A DNA stretch of 64,000 bases from Pseudoclavibacter sp. AY1F1 (GTDB lineage Bacteria; Actinomycetota; Actinomycetes; Actinomycetales; Microbacteriaceae), in the NCBI RefSeq assembly GCF_002931075.1, contig NZ_PSTQ01000001.1, positions 806,001-870,000 on the forward strand. The letters run 5' to 3'. The notes beneath the pieces were generated by a model, which saw only the letters and a list, made by a program, of their open reading frames with translations, was not told the DNA's origin and ran no database searches. This document shows positions 33,750-46,289 of the stretch, piece by piece (the stretch's first letter is position 1; the number at the start of each line of letters is the position of its first letter). Both the position numbers and the translations under genes were made by a program.

Positions 33750-36623
33750 ATGGCCGTCCTTCCTCCTTCTTCGCAGCTGCGCGTCCAAGGCGCCCGCGTG
33801 CACAACCTCAAGAACGTCGACCTCGAGATCCCGCGTGACAGCCTTGTCGTTTTCACCGGCCTCTCCGGGTCAGGTAAGTCATCGCTCGCGTTCGACACGA
33901 TCTTCGCCGAAGGCCAGCGCCGGTACGTCGAATCGCTCTCGGCCTACGCCAGGCAGTTCCTCGGTCAGGTCGACCGCCCAGACGTCGACTTCATCGAGGG
34001 CCTGAGCCCCGCGGTCTCGATCGACCAGAAATCGACCAACCGCAACCCGCGCTCGACGGTCGGCACGATCACGGAGATCTACGACTACCTGCGTCTCCTG
34101 TGGGCCAGAATCGGCGTACCGCACTGCCCGGTCTGCGGTGAGGTCATCCAGCGACAGACGGTCCAGCAGATCGCCGACCACCTCATGGAACTCGAAGAGG
34201 GCACCCGATACCAGGTGCTTGCCCCGGTCGTCCAGCAGAAGAAGGGCGAGTTCGTCGACCTGTTCCAGTCGCTCTCAGGTCAGGGCTACGCCAGAGCGAT
34301 GGTCGACGGCGAGCGCGTGCAACTCACCGACCCGCCGAAGCTCAAGAAATCCTTCAAGCACGACATCTCCGTGATCGTCGACCGCCTCGTGGCGGCAGAC
34401 GACGTACTCGGTCGGCTCACCGACTCACTCGAGACGGCGCTGCGGCTCGCGGACGGCCTCGTGCAGATCAACTTCGTGGATGCGGACGGTGACGACGCGT
34501 GGACGACGTTCTCCGAGCAGCTCTCGTGCCCGAACAACCATCCCATCGCGCTCACCGAAATCGAGCCGAGGACGTTCTCCTTCAACGCACCATTCGGTGC
34601 CTGCCAGACGTGCGACGGACTCGGAACGCGCATGTCCGTCGACCGGGAGCTCCTGATCGGCGACCCCCTCGACTCGATCGCCGACGGCGTCATCCTCCCG
34701 TGGAGCGGGCAGGGAAAGAGCCTCTACCAGTACTACGAGCGCCTCCTCCTCGGCCTTTCCGAGCAGATCCAGTTCAAACTCACGACTCCGTGGAAGAAGC
34801 TCCCTGAAGAGGTTCGCGAAGCGATCCTCGAGGGGCGCGAGTACGAGGTCAGGGTCAAGTACCGCAACCGCTTCGGGCGGCAGATGACCTACAGCTCAGG
34901 CTTCGAGGGCGTCATGCCGTACATCGAGCGTCAGTACGCCGAGGCTGAGACCGACGCCACACGCGCGCGCTGGGCGCAGTACCTGCGCGAAATCCCGTGC
35001 TCCGCGTGCAACGGAGCGCGACTGCGCCCCGAAGTGCTCGCCGTCAAGGTGCACGGTCGCTCCATCGCAGACGCGACAACGCTGAGCCTCGCCGACTGCC
35101 TCGACTTCATGAACACGGTAGAGCTCACCGACCGCGAGGCTAAGATCGCGGCACAGGTGCTCCGAGAGATCCGAGCTCGCCTCGACTTCCTCATCGAAGT
35201 CGGCCTCAGCTACCTCGACCTCGCGCGTGCCGCCGGCACTCTCTCCGGCGGCGAGGCGCAGCGCATCCGCCTCGCGACGCAGATCGGGTCAGGGCTCACG
35301 GGCGTGCTCTACGTCCTCGACGAGCCCTCCATCGGCCTCCACCAGCGCGACAACCGCAGACTCATCGAGACGCTCATCAAGCTGCGCGACCTCGGCAACA
35401 CGCTCATCGTCGTCGAGCACGACGAGGACACCATCCGCACTTCGGACTGGATCGTCGACATCGGTCCCGGAGCAGGCGAGCACGGGGGAGAGGTCGTACA
35501 CAGCGGCTCCGTCGCCGACCTCGAGAAGAACACCAGGTCGATCACGGGTGACTACCTTTCTGGACGGGTTGGCATCGAGACGCCCAAGAAGCGCCGCAAG
35601 TACGACAAGAAGCGCGAGCTCACCGTCGTCGGCGCACGAGCCAACAACCTGCAGAACGTGCAGGTCAGCTTCCCGCTCGGGATCCTGACGGCAGTCACTG
35701 GAGTCAGCGGGTCCGGAAAATCCTCGCTGGTCAACGACATCCTGTACCGCGTGCTCGCCGCCAAACTCAACGGCGCCCGCGCCGTCGCCGGCAAGCACAC
35801 GCGGATCACGGGCGTCGACCAGCTCGACAAGGTCATCCACGTCGACCAGAACCCGATCGGCCGCACGCCTCGCTCGAACCCGGCCACCTACACCGGTGTG
35901 TTCGACCGCATCCGCACGCTCTTCGCCGAGACAAGCGAAGCGAAGGCCCGCGGCTACCTGCCCGGCCGTTTCAGCTTCAACGTCAAGGGCGGACGCTGCG
36001 AGGCCTGCTCCGGCGATGGCACGCTCAAGATCGAGATGAACTTCCTGCCGGACGTCTACGTGCTGTGCGAGGTGTGCGGTGGGTCGAGGTACAACCGCGA
36101 GACGCTGAGCGTGCACTACAAAGGCAAGAACATCGCAGAGGTCCTCCAGATGCCGATCGCCGAGGCCGCGGACTTCTTCGAGCCCATCACGGCCATCCAC
36201 CGCTACCTCTCGACCCTCGTGGAGGTTGGGCTCGGCTACGTGCGACTCGGCCAGTCGGCGACGACGCTCTCGGGTGGCGAGGCACAGCGCGTGAAGCTCG
36301 CCACAGAGCTGCAACGCCGCTCCAACGGGCGTAGCGTTTACGTGCTCGACGAGCCGACAACCGGGCTTCACTTCGAGGATGTCCGCAAGCTCCTCAAGGT
36401 GCTCGGCGGGCTGGTCGACAAGGGCAACACCGTCATCGTCATCGAGCACAACCTCGACGTCATCAAGTCGGCGGACTGGCTCATCGACATAGGGCCAGAA
36501 GGCGGTTCCGGCGGCGGAACCGTGGTCGGAGTCGGCACGCCGGAGAAGATCGCGGGCCTCGCCGAGAGCCACACTGGTCAGTACCTCAAGGAGATCTTCG
36601 AGCGGGAGGCAGCTGCGCGCTGA
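33750..36623 (+). CDS. uvrA: excinuclease ABC subunit A
   Basis: 957-residue ABC-type damage sensor. ATG 33750 has GAAAGAG upstream; an in-frame ATG at 33660 overlaps uvrB and has no conserved sequence after it. Two ATPase modules: Walker [16 protein letters not shown] (N-terminal) and [13 protein letters not shown] (C-terminal), signatures [12 protein letters not shown] and [12 protein letters not shown], with [12 protein letters not shown] and [12 protein letters not shown]. Zinc-finger cysteines are seen in CPVCG and in CEACSGDG...CEVCGG. Its stop overlaps the uvrC ATG. Confidence 0.97.
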   Translation: MAVLPPSSQLRVQGARVHNLKNVDLEIPRDSLVVFTGLSGSGKSSLAFDTIFAEGQRRYVESLSAYARQFLGQVDRPDVDFIEGLSPAVSIDQKSTNRNPRSTVGTITEIYDYLRLLWARIGVPHCPVCGEVIQRQTVQQIADHLMELEEGTRYQVLAPVVQQKKGEFVDLFQSLSGQGYARAMVDGERVQLTDPPKLKKSFKHDISVIVDRLVAADDVLGRLTDSLETALRLADGLVQINFVDADGDDAWTTFSEQLSCPNNHPIALTEIEPRTFSFNAPFGACQTCDGLGTRMSVDRELLIGDPLDSIADGVILPWSGQGKSLYQYYERLLLGLSEQIQFKLTTPWKKLPEEVREAILEGREYEVRVKYRNRFGRQMTYSSGFEGVMPYIERQYAEAETDATRARWAQYLREIPCSACNGARLRPEVLAVKVHGRSIADATTLSLADCLDFMNTVELTDREAKIAAQVLREIRARLDFLIEVGLSYLDLARAAGTLSGGEAQRIRLATQIGSGLTGVLYVLDEPSIGLHQRDNRRLIETLIKLRDLGNTLIVVEHDEDTIRTSDWIVDIGPGAGEHGGEVVHSGSVADLEKNTRSITGDYLSGRVGIETPKKRRKYDKKRELTVVGARANNLQNVQVSFPLGILTAVTGVSGSGKSSLVNDILYRVLAAKLNGARAVAGKHTRITGVDQLDKVIHVDQNPIGRTPRSNPATYTGVFDRIRTLFAETSEAKARGYLPGRFSFNVKGGRCEACSGDGTLKIEMNFLPDVYVLCEVCGGSRYNRETLSVHYKGKNIAEVLQMPIAEAADFFEPITAIHRYLSTLVEVGLGYVRLGQSATTLSGGEAQRVKLATELQRRSNGRSVYVLDEPTTGLHFEDVRKLLKVLGGLVDKGNTVIVIEHNLDVIKSADWLIDIGPEGGSGGGTVVGVGTPEKIAGLAESHTGQYLKEIFEREAAAR

Positions 36624-38545
36624 TGGCGAACGTCCTGCCATACCGCCCCGCGACGGGTGACATCCCGACGGCCCCCGGTGTCTACAGATTCCTTGGGGAC
36701 GATGAACGTGTGCTCTACGTCGGCAAGGCGAAGAACCTCCGCGCGAGGCTGAGCAACTACTTCGCGCCACTCGAACGACTCCACGAGCGCACGCGCCACA
36801 TGGTGACAACCGCGACTCGCGTCGAGTGGACCGTTGTGCGCACCGAAACCGAGGCGCTGCAGCTCGAATACACCTGGATCCAGGAGTTCTCCCCGCCGTT
36901 CAACGTCAAGTTCAAGGACGACAAGAGCTACCCGTTCATGGCCGTCACGCTCGGGGACGAAGCCCCTCGCGTGCTGGTCACTCGCAACGGTCGCATTCGG
37001 GGCGCCCGCTACTTCGGCCCGTACCCCAAGGTGTGGGCGGTCAACGAGACCATCGATCTCATGGTCAAGGCGTTCCCGATCCGCACGTGCAACGACGCGA
37101 ACTACAAGCGAGCCATGCAGAGCGGCCGGCCGTGCTTCCCCGGTCAGATCGGCCGATGCGGAGGGCCGTGCAGCGGTCGCGTGACGATCCAAGAGCACCG
37201 CGTCATCGTCAACGAGTTCGTGCGATTCATGGAGAGCTACGACCGCAGCCTGCTGACGACGCTGCAAGACGAGATGAAGCTCGCCGCGAGCGAGATGAGG
37301 TTCGAGGACGCGGCCAGGCTCCGTGACCGCATCGGCGCGCTTGAGAACGTCCTGGAGAAAAGCGCGGTTGTCTTGCCGGACAACGTCGATCTCGACCTCT
37401 TCGGCATCGCCGAGGACGAGTTGAGCGCTTCCGTGCAGCAGTTCACGGTTCGAGGCGGCCGCATCCGCGGAGTACGCAACTGGGTTCTTGACAAAGAACT
37501 CGACACGGATCTCGGAACGATCATCGACCAGACAATGCAGCGCGTTTACGGCAAGGAGGGCCTCTTCCCGCCAGGTGAGATCATCGTGCCGGCCCTCCCC
37601 GACGATTCCGAAGCGCTTTCCGAGTGGCTCGAGGCCACCAGGCAGGCCAAGGTGAAGCTGCGCACGGCGCAACGCGGTCCCAAGTCCGAGCTGCTCAAGA
37701 CCGCGACGATCAACGCCATGGGGTCGCTCGCGCAGTACAAGCTCAAGCGCAGCAGCGACTACGTCGCTCGCTCAGATGCGCTGACCGAGCTGCAGCACGC
37801 GCTCGGGCTCCCCGAAGCCCCGCTCCGCATCGAGTGCTACGACATCTCGCACCTGCAGGGAACCGGCATCGTCGGGTCGATGGTGGTGTTCGAGGACGGT
37901 CTGGCACGTAAGTCCCATTACCGGCGTTTCAACATCGCGTCGTCGACCGATGACACCGATTCCATCCACCAGGTGCTCACCCGCAGACTGGCGTATCTGC
38001 GCGACGACGCAACACCCGCAGAGATCGTTGAAGACGCGGCGCTCTCGGCCGACCCTGCCAAAGCAGCAGGCCAGGAATCGACGCGCGCCAAATTCGCCTA
38101 CCGTCCGCAGCTGCTCCTCATCGACGGCGGCGTGCCGCAGGTGAACGCAGCCCAACGGGCGTTGGAGGAATCCGGCGTCCGCGGTATCGCCGTGGTCGGC
38201 ATCGCCAAGCGCCTCGAGGAGCTCTGGCTTCCCGACGACGACTTCCCGGTCATCCTTCCGCGTGGCTCCGAGGCGCTCTTCCTCGTGCAGCGCCTCCGCG
38301 ACGAGGCCCACCGCTTCGCGATCAGGCATCAGCGCACGAAGCGCAAGGCCGACATCAACACGGTGCTGGCGGACATCCCCGGCCTCGGGCCGACGAGGGT
38401 CGCGGCCCTGCTCAAGAAGTTCGGTTCCGTCAAGCGGCTCCGCGCTGCATCCGTCGACGAGCTCACTGCTGTCCAGGGCATCGGCGAGGCCACGGCAACG
38501 GCTATTTCCGAGCGATTCGCACGAGAACAATCGGCGGAAGAGTGA
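36623..38545 (+). CDS. uvrC: excinuclease ABC subunit C
   Basis: 640-residue endonuclease making both incisions in nucleotide excision repair. ATG 36623 overlaps the uvrA stop by one base (TGATG). Domains: GIY-YIG nuclease at the N-terminus ([20 protein letters not shown]), Cys-rich element ([14 protein letters not shown]), UVR segment ([21 protein letters not shown]), RNase H-like nuclease ([31 protein letters not shown]) and C-terminal helix-hairpin-helix ([28 protein letters not shown]). Confidence 0.97.
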   Translation: MANVLPYRPATGDIPTAPGVYRFLGDDERVLYVGKAKNLRARLSNYFAPLERLHERTRHMVTTATRVEWTVVRTETEALQLEYTWIQEFSPPFNVKFKDDKSYPFMAVTLGDEAPRVLVTRNGRIRGARYFGPYPKVWAVNETIDLMVKAFPIRTCNDANYKRAMQSGRPCFPGQIGRCGGPCSGRVTIQEHRVIVNEFVRFMESYDRSLLTTLQDEMKLAASEMRFEDAARLRDRIGALENVLEKSAVVLPDNVDLDLFGIAEDELSASVQQFTVRGGRIRGVRNWVLDKELDTDLGTIIDQTMQRVYGKEGLFPPGEIIVPALPDDSEALSEWLEATRQAKVKLRTAQRGPKSELLKTATINAMGSLAQYKLKRSSDYVARSDALTELQHALGLPEAPLRIECYDISHLQGTGIVGSMVVFEDGLARKSHYRRFNIASSTDDTDSIHQVLTRRLAYLRDDATPAEIVEDAALSADPAKAAGQESTRAKFAYRPQLLLIDGGVPQVNAAQRALEESGVRGIAVVGIAKRLEELWLPDDDFPVILPRGSEALFLVQRLRDEAHRFAIRHQRTKRKADINTVLADIPGLGPTRVAALLKKFGSVKRLRAASVDELTAVQGIGEATATAISERFAREQSAEE

Positions 38546-38566
38546 GAGACGCACGCTCGGGCTATG

Positions 38567-38572
38567 TAGGCT
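38567..38572 (+). promoter_or_regulatory. -10 box (TAGGCT) upstream of rapZ
   Basis: TAGGCT 31 bp before the chosen rapZ start, giving a short leader that contains GGGAGG. Confidence 0.5.
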
Positions 38573-38603
38573 GGTGTTTTAGTCCATGGGAGGTGACCTG
38601 CGC

Positions 38604-39491
38604 ATGAGTTCGGCGGAGATCGACGGCGAAGGACGCCAGCACATCATGATCGTCACTGGCATGTCCGGTGCGGGACGGTCGACAGCTTGCAAGGCGTTCG
38701 AGGACCTCGACTGGTTCGTGGTGGACAACCTGCCCCCGCAGATGATCAGGCCCCTCATCGAGGTCGCTGGCAAGGCTCGAGACTCGCTCCCGAAGCTCGC
38801 CGTCTCGGTTGATGTGCGCGGCGGTCACCTGCTCGAGGAATTCACTGCTCTCGTCGGTGGTCTGCGCGAGACACACGAAGTCGACGTGCTCTTCCTGGAC
38901 GCCACGGACGGAACGCTTGTGCGGCGCTTCGAGGCCGTACGCCGCCCGCACCCGTTGCAGGGCAACGGGACGATCCTCGACGGCATCGCGCGCGAGCGCA
39001 GCCGCCTTCAGGAGATCCGCGAGGCGAGCGACATCGTGATCGATACTTCGGAGCTCAACGGGCACCAGCTCGTAACCCGCATCGTGAAGCGCTTCGGCGA
39101 AGCAGACCAGAACAAGGTCGCCGTCACGGTTCAGAGCTTCGGCTTCAAGTACGGGATCCCAACGGATGCCGACCTTGTCGTCGACATGCGCTTCCTCCCC
39201 AACCCCTTCTGGGAGCCAGAACTCCGCGCCTTCAACGGCCGAGACAAGCGCGTTTCCGACTACGTCTTCGACCAAGAAGGTGCAGACGAGTTCCTGACCC
39301 ACTACATTGAGATGCTTGACCCCGTCCTGCGGGGTTACGAGCGAGAGAACAAGCGGCACGTCACGCTCGCCGTCGGATGCACCGGCGGCAAGCACCGTTC
39401 GGTCGCCATGACCGAGCGCATTGCGAGTCTGCTGCGCGAACGCGATGACACGATCATCAGCGTGCGCCACCGCGACCTCGGTCGCGAGTGA
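38604..39491 (+). CDS. rapZ: RapZ/YvcJ-family nucleotide-binding protein
   Basis: 295 residues from ATG 38604 (GGGAGG 10 nt upstream; ATG 38586 is the alternative). P-loop near the N-terminus, [12 protein letters not shown], followed by [14 protein letters not shown], both family hallmarks, and in the C-terminal domain [18 protein letters not shown] and CTGGKHRSV. In E. coli the homologue directs small-RNA decay in amino-sugar control; in Gram-positives the role is less clear. It lies between uvrC and whiA, but the yvcK gene often found between rapZ and whiA is absent. Confidence 0.93.
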   Translation: MSSAEIDGEGRQHIMIVTGMSGAGRSTACKAFEDLDWFVVDNLPPQMIRPLIEVAGKARDSLPKLAVSVDVRGGHLLEEFTALVGGLRETHEVDVLFLDATDGTLVRRFEAVRRPHPLQGNGTILDGIARERSRLQEIREASDIVIDTSELNGHQLVTRIVKRFGEADQNKVAVTVQSFGFKYGIPTDADLVVDMRFLPNPFWEPELRAFNGRDKRVSDYVFDQEGADEFLTHYIEMLDPVLRGYERENKRHVTLAVGCTGGKHRSVAMTERIASLLRERDDTIISVRHRDLGRE

Positions 39492-39562
39492 CTCTCGTTC
39501 CATCTCGCATTCGCGACGACGCTTCGTCGCGCCCACTCACTCTGATCCATGGAGGTACCCCG

Positions 39563-40540
39563 GTGACGCTCACCGCCGATGTCAAGCACGAGCTTCTGCG
39601 CACTCGCGCAGCCACAACCCAAGCTCGTGCTGCCGAGGTCGCGTCGCTCCTGAGGTTCGCGGGTGGTCTGCAGCTCATCTCGGGGCGCATCGCAGTCGAA
39701 GCCCAGCTCGACTCGGAGATGCTCGCCCGCCGACTCGGTCGCGAGCTCCTCGAGCTCTACGGGGTCCGCGCGAAGATCTCCATCGTCGCCGGCTCCGGCG
39801 CACGACCGGGGGAGAGCTACCTCCTGCGCGTGCTCGAGAACGGCGAGACGCTCGCGCGACAGACCGGGCTCATGGATGCTCGCCGACGCACCGTCCGCGG
39901 CCTCCCGAATCGGCTCACGACCGGCAGCCAGGACGACCTGACCGCCGTCTGGCGTGGAGCGTTCCTCGCGGCAGGTTCCCTCACCGATCCGGGCCGCTCC
40001 GCTTCCCTAGACATCATCACTCCGAACTCGGAGACGGCGATGGCCCTCGTCGGAGCCGCCGGTCGGCTCGGCGTCTCGTCGAAGGCGCGAGAGGTTCGCG
40101 GAGTCCATCGGGTCGTCATCCGTGACGGCGACGCCATCAGCGCCATGTTGACGGTCATCGGCGCCCACGCGACCGTCGAGAGCTGGGAGAGCCTGCGACA
40201 GCGTCGCGAGACCCGGGCGACAGCGAATCGTCTCGTGAACTTCGACGATGCCAACCTTCGCCGGTCGGCTCAGGCCGCGGTCACCGCGTGCACCCGCGTC
40301 GAGCGGGCCCTCGAGATCCTCGGCGAGGGAGCCCCCGACCACCTCAAGTACGCGGGACAGCTGCGCCTGGCGCACCGAGAAGCATCGCTCGACGAGCTCG
40401 GCCGCTACGCGGATCCGCCCATGACGAAGGACGCCGTCGCCGGGCGCATCCGTCGACTGCTCGCTCTGGCGGATAAGCAGGCTTCGGACCGCGGCATCCC
40501 CGGCACGGAGTCGAATCTGCCCGTCCTCGACGAGCTCTGA
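39563..40540 (+). CDS. whiA: sporulation-type regulator WhiA
   Basis: 325 residues from GTG 39563, with GGAGG 7 nt upstream. The N-terminal part resembles a degenerate LAGLIDADG homing endonuclease fold ([38 protein letters not shown]); the C-terminal helix-turn-helix contains [14 protein letters not shown] and [17 protein letters not shown]. WhiA acts in cell division and chromosome segregation control, and is present in non-sporulating actinobacteria like this one probably is. It is followed by the gap-pgk-tpiA operon, the usual order. Confidence 0.95.
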   Translation: MTLTADVKHELLRTRAATTQARAAEVASLLRFAGGLQLISGRIAVEAQLDSEMLARRLGRELLELYGVRAKISIVAGSGARPGESYLLRVLENGETLARQTGLMDARRRTVRGLPNRLTTGSQDDLTAVWRGAFLAAGSLTDPGRSASLDIITPNSETAMALVGAAGRLGVSSKAREVRGVHRVVIRDGDAISAMLTVIGAHATVESWESLRQRRETRATANRLVNFDDANLRRSAQAAVTACTRVERALEILGEGAPDHLKYAGQLRLAHREASLDELGRYADPPMTKDAVAGRIRRLLALADKQASDRGIPGTESNLPVLDEL

Positions 40541-40595
40541 TTCCCGCACGGGTCAGCTCTCCCCATTTGGTCACCTCGGCGACCGCCCATGGGAC

Positions 40596-40601
40596 TAGGC
40601 T
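40596..40601 (+). promoter_or_regulatory. -10 box (TAGGCT) of the gap operon
   Basis: TAGGCT in the 183-bp whiA-gap gap. Transcription would start near 40608, leaving a leader of about 115 nt before GTG 40724. No convincing -35 at 16-18 bp. Confidence 0.5.
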
Positions 40602-40612
40602 GACGATGTTGA

Positions 40613-41725
<1,113 letters not shown>

Positions 41726-41756
41726 CCACTTCGGCACAAGAGGAAGGATCGCCAAC

Positions 41757-42961
<1,205 letters not shown>

Positions 42962-42968
<7 letters not shown>

Positions 42969-43750
42969 CGACTCGCACCCCGCTCATGGCGGGCAACTGG
43001 AAGATGAACCTGGACCACCTCCAGGCCATCGCGTTCACGCAGAAGCTCGCTTGGGCGCTCAAGGATGCGAAGCACGATTTCGATGACGTCGAGGTCGCGG
43101 TCTTCCCTCCGTACACCGATCTTCGCAGCGTGCAGACGCTCGTGGACGCCGACAAGCTCTCGCTGAGCTATGGCGCCCAGGACGTTTCGGCCCACGACTC
43201 CGGTGCCTACACGGGTGAGATCTCGGGTGCTTTCCTGAGCGCTCTCGCCTGCAAGTACGTCATCCTCGGGCATTCAGAGCGCCGCACATTGCACGCGGAG
43301 ACCGATGAGGTCGTCGGCAGCAAGGTCAAGGCTGCGCTCAAGCACGGGCTTGTCCCGGTGCTGTGCGTCGGCGAGACGTCTGAGGACCTCGAGAAGTTCG
43401 GCGCAAGCGCCGTCCCCGTCGCTCAGCTCAAGGCTGCGCTCGAGGGCGTCGAAGGCACCCCGGACCTCGTGGTCGCCTATGAGCCCGTCTGGGCCATCGG
43501 CTCAGGCCAGGCCGCAACTCCCGACCAGGCGCAGACCGTCGCTCACGCGCTCCGCGCCGCGCTCGAAGAGCTGCTCGGCGAGGAAGTGGCCGCGGCGACT
43601 CGCATCCTGTACGGCGGTTCGGTCAAGTCGGACAACATCGCCGGCTTCATGCGCGAGCCTGACGTCGACGGTGCACTCATCGGAGGCGCGAGCCTCAAGG
43701 TCGATGAGTTCAGCGCCATTGCCCGGTTCCGACAGCACGTCGGTTCCTAG
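42962..43750 (+). CDS. tpiA: triose-phosphate isomerase
   Basis: 262-residue TIM-barrel enzyme interconverting dihydroxyacetone phosphate and glyceraldehyde 3-phosphate. [11 protein letters not shown] carries the Asn and Lys of the active site, VILGHSERR the catalytic His, and [17 protein letters not shown] the catalytic Glu and the closing loop; [11 protein letters not shown] binds phosphate. The ATG lies inside the last codons of pgk, so translation is coupled. Confidence 0.97.
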
Positions 43751-43768
43751 CCGCGAACCCCAACCATC

Positions 43769-43774
43769 TATACT
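43769..43774 (+). promoter_or_regulatory. -10 box (TATACT) of secG-rbpA
   Basis: TATACT reaches into the first two bases of the stem at 43773-43808. Start of transcription near 43781 would fall inside the left arm of that hairpin. Confidence 0.55.
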
Positions 43775-43808
43775 CGGACGTGGCCTGTTCATTCAGGCCA
43801 CGTCCGAG
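43773..43808 (+). terminator. tpiA terminator
   Basis: Perfect 15-bp stem (43773-43787 with 43794-43808), loop TTCATT, 23 bp after the tpiA stop. The trailing sequence TCCGTTCATCT is only moderately T-rich. Confidence 0.75.
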
Positions 43809-43831
43809 TCCGTTCATCTGAGAGGGATTCC

Positions 43832-44089
43832 GTGGATATTCTCCTCGTCATCCTGCAGGTCGTGCTGGCCATCACCAGCGTCCTGCTGATCCTGTTCATC
43901 CTGTTGCACCGCGGACGAGGCGGCGGACTCTCCGACATGTTCGGTGGGGGCATGGGATCGAACCTCGGCGCGTCAGGCGTCGCCGAGAAGAACCTGAACC
44001 GCATCACGGTGACCCTCGCGGTCATCTGGCTGCTGGCCATCGTCGCCATGGGAATCATCACCCGCATCCAGACCGTCGTGGTGAGCTAG
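43832..44089 (+). CDS. secG: preprotein translocase subunit SecG
   Basis: 85-residue membrane protein that stimulates SecYEG-dependent export. Two transmembrane helices (ILLVILQVVLAITSVLLILF and TVTLAVIWLLAIVAMGIITR) flank the cytosolic loop LLHRGRGGGLSDMFGGGMG, which is the SecG signature. GTG start with GAGAGGG upstream. The stop is directly followed by the rbpA start. Confidence 0.95.
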   Translation: MDILLVILQVVLAITSVLLILFILLHRGRGGGLSDMFGGGMGSNLGASGVAEKNLNRITVTLAVIWLLAIVAMGIITRIQTVVVS

Positions 44090-44458
44090 GTGGCGCAGGG
44101 GGGCTCAGCGATCAGGGGATCGCGCGTCGGCGCGGGACCTATGGGGGAGTTGGACCACGGTGTGCACGCTGCGCGCCGCACCATCTCCTACTGGGACGCG
44201 CTCGGCAACGAGACGGTCAGGCACTACTCCGCGGAGATCGCGGAGGACGACATCCCTGAACTCATCGACTGCCCGATCTCCGGACTTCCTGCGGGCCGCG
44301 ACCGCGAGAACCCGCCGGCTGCCGTGAAGAATGAGCCGTACAAGACGCACCTCGCGTACGTCAAAGAACGACGCACAAGCGAGGAAGCCGAGCGACTGCT
44401 CGATGAGGCGCTCTTGAAGCTCCGCGAGCGTCGCGGAAAGACGACCTCCAAGCGCTGA
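44090..44458 (+). CDS. rbpA: RNA polymerase-binding protein RbpA
   Basis: 122-residue actinobacterial transcription factor that binds sigma A and core polymerase and stabilises open promoter complexes. Conserved pieces: N-terminal AIRGSRVGAGPMG, the zinc-domain region YWDALGNETVRHYSAEIAED, and the sigma-interacting helix RTSEEAERLLDEALLKLRER. The GTG abuts the secG stop codon (0 nt), so the two are coupled. Marker of Actinobacteria. Confidence 0.95.
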   Translation: MAQGGSAIRGSRVGAGPMGELDHGVHAARRTISYWDALGNETVRHYSAEIAEDDIPELIDCPISGLPAGRDRENPPAAVKNEPYKTHLAYVKERRTSEEAERLLDEALLKLRERRGKTTSKR

Positions 44459-44476
44459 TCACGGTTACGCGGTCAA

Positions 44477-44534
44477 AGAAACGGCTCCGGTCGTGAACCA
44501 CCACGAGGGTGCGTTCACGACCGGAGCCGTTTCT
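44477..44534. terminator. bidirectional terminator, rbpA / pgl
   Basis: Perfect 22-bp stem (44477-44498 with 44513-44534) around a 14-nt loop, between convergent genes. It separates the glycolysis side from the pentose-phosphate side. Confidence 0.9.
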
Positions 44535-44553
44535 GCCGGTGCCTGAGCTTCGG

Positions 44554-45309
44554 CTAGCCGAGCGCCTCGGCCGCGGCCGCATCGAGCAGCAGCAGCGTCT
44601 CCACACGGCCGGTCGCCGCACCGAGCGGTGACTCCTCGGCGGTGACGCCTTCGGTGGCGGCCAGCCGCACCGCATCCGCCTTCTCGGCACCTGTGACAAC
44701 GGCCCAGACGCGTGCAGCCCCTCGAATGGCGGGTAGCGTCAGCGTCAGCCTCTCCGGCGGCGGCTTGGGCGAGTCGCGGACGCTCTCGACAAGCGCGGGC
44801 GCCGTCTCGAGCCCGGGCCTCCCCGGGAACAACGAGGCGGTATGCCCGTCACCGCCCGCGCCGAGGAGCACGAGGTCAAGCGATGGGACGCCGCCAAGGA
44901 CTCCGTCTGCGGGAGGCACGAGTGCTCGCAGCTCAGCCTCGTACGCGACCGCGGCGTCGTCGAGCGACTCGCCGCTGTCGCTCGCGAGTGTCGCGTGCAG
45001 GCGTGACTGTTCGAACCCCTTGGCTCCCTTGAGCGCCTCCGCCACGGCTACGACGTTACGGTCGTCATGACCGGTCGGCACGAAGCGCTCGTCAGCGAAC
45101 CACACATGTACGCGCGTCCAGTCGAGTCCGGCGCTGTCAACAGCTGCCACGAAGGCGGGAAGCACTTTGGTGGCAACAGAACCGCCGCTCACGGCGATGT
45201 GCAGTTCCGCGGTGGTCGACGCGAGGAGCCCCGCAAAGCGCCGGGCCGCGTCGTGTGCAACTCCGGCGACCGAGGGCTCTACGTGCCTGACCCGCGTGGC
45301 CTGCGTCAT
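44554..45309 (-). CDS. pgl: 6-phosphogluconolactonase
   Basis: 251 residues; hydrolyses 6-phosphogluconolactone, the second step of the oxidative pentose phosphate pathway. AVSGGSVATKVLPAF, VWFADERFVP, LVLLGAGGDGHTASLFPG and the C-terminal WAVVTGAEKADAVRLA are family blocks. ATG 45309 overlaps the opcA stop by 4 bases (ATGA). Last gene of zwf-opcA-pgl. Confidence 0.95.
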   Translation of the reverse strand: MTQATRVRHVEPSVAGVAHDAARRFAGLLASTTAELHIAVSGGSVATKVLPAFVAAVDSAGLDWTRVHVWFADERFVPTGHDDRNVVAVAEALKGAKGFEQSRLHATLASDSGESLDDAAVAYEAELRALVPPADGVLGGVPSLDLVLLGAGGDGHTASLFPGRPGLETAPALVESVRDSPKPPPERLTLTLPAIRGAARVWAVVTGAEKADAVRLAATEGVTAEESPLGAATGRVETLLLLDAAAAEALG

Positions 45310-46289
45310 GCCTGCTCCTGCTCGTCGTCGGAGGGCGCTGCCTCCGCCGACTCCCGGGCCTCGGCTTCCGTCTCCGCAGCCGCGGCGAGCACCTCGCCGA
45401 AAACCCGGTCAGGCCCGAGCGAGCGCAGCTCCTCTGCGAGAACATCTGGGAGGTCGCGGACGGGCATGGGGATCTTCTGCTCCGGCTGCCCCGGCTGCGT
45501 GAGCACAACGGCCGAGTCGCTCACGCGCTCGAACGAGACGACGCCGCTCGGGCGCGTGAGCTTGATCGCGCGCAGTTGTGCGCGTCCGAGCTCGCGGTCG
45601 GTGGCCTGAGAGAGGCGCACGGGCACCTGCAGCGCGAGCTGCAGCCAGGCCGCCATGAGCAACGTCGAGGTCTGCGATGGGCGCCCGATGACCTCCACCT
45701 CCTGGATCGGCTCGTACGGCGGCTGATCGAGGACAGCCGCGATCTGTGCACGCCAGCTGGTGAGGCGCGTCCAGGCGAGGTCGCTGTCCCCGTCGCAGAA
45801 GCCCGCCGCGAGCTTCGTGACGGTCTCTTCACCATTGGTGGAGCTCCCGGAGTCGACGATGCGCAGCTGCGCGATGCGACCGAGCGACGAGGCGCTTGGT
45901 GCGCCGAGCGCGGAGTCGGGCCACCAGGCTACGACCGGGGCGTCGGGGAGGAGGAGTGCCTGCACAAGCGTCTCCGGATCGTCCGCGGCGGGGCCGGAGA
46001 CGTGGAGCACGATGACCTCGCTCGCTCCGGCGTCTCCGCCGACGCGGATCTCCGCGTCCATGTTGGAGGTCTTCGCGTCGCGATCGACCACGTGGATGAC
46101 GATGACGCGCATGGGGTGCTCGCCCGACGCCGAGTTCGCAGCGGCGATCGCAGCTTCGCCCCGGCGCTCGCCGGTCGAGATGACAAGCGTGAGGACGCGA
46201 CCGAGAGCGACCGCTCCGCCTTCTTCACGCATCGAGACCAGCCGCTTCGAAACGGCTGAGGTCGTGGTGTTGCCGAGTTCGATAATCAC
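45306..46289 (-). CDS. opcA: glucose-6-phosphate dehydrogenase assembly protein OpcA
   Basis: 327 residues; known in actinobacteria and cyanobacteria as a protein needed for full activity of glucose-6-phosphate dehydrogenase. The N-terminal GRVLTLVISTG segment, ASEVIVLHVSG with LLPDAPVVAWWPDSAL, and SDLAWTRLTSWRAQIAAVLDQP are typical. The C-terminal tail is Glu/Ala-rich. Its start overlaps the zwf stop by 4 bases and its stop overlaps the pgl start by 4 bases. Confidence 0.95.
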   Translation of the reverse strand: MIIELGNTTTSAVSKRLVSMREEGGAVALGRVLTLVISTGERRGEAAIAAANSASGEHPMRVIVIHVVDRDAKTSNMDAEIRVGGDAGASEVIVLHVSGPAADDPETLVQALLLPDAPVVAWWPDSALGAPSASSLGRIAQLRIVDSGSSTNGEETVTKLAAGFCDGDSDLAWTRLTSWRAQIAAVLDQPPYEPIQEVEVIGRPSQTSTLLMAAWLQLALQVPVRLSQATDRELGRAQLRAIKLTRPSGVVSFERVSDSAVVLTQPGQPEQKIPMPVRDLPDVLAEELRSLGPDRVFGEVLAAAAETEAEARESAEAAPSDDEQEQA

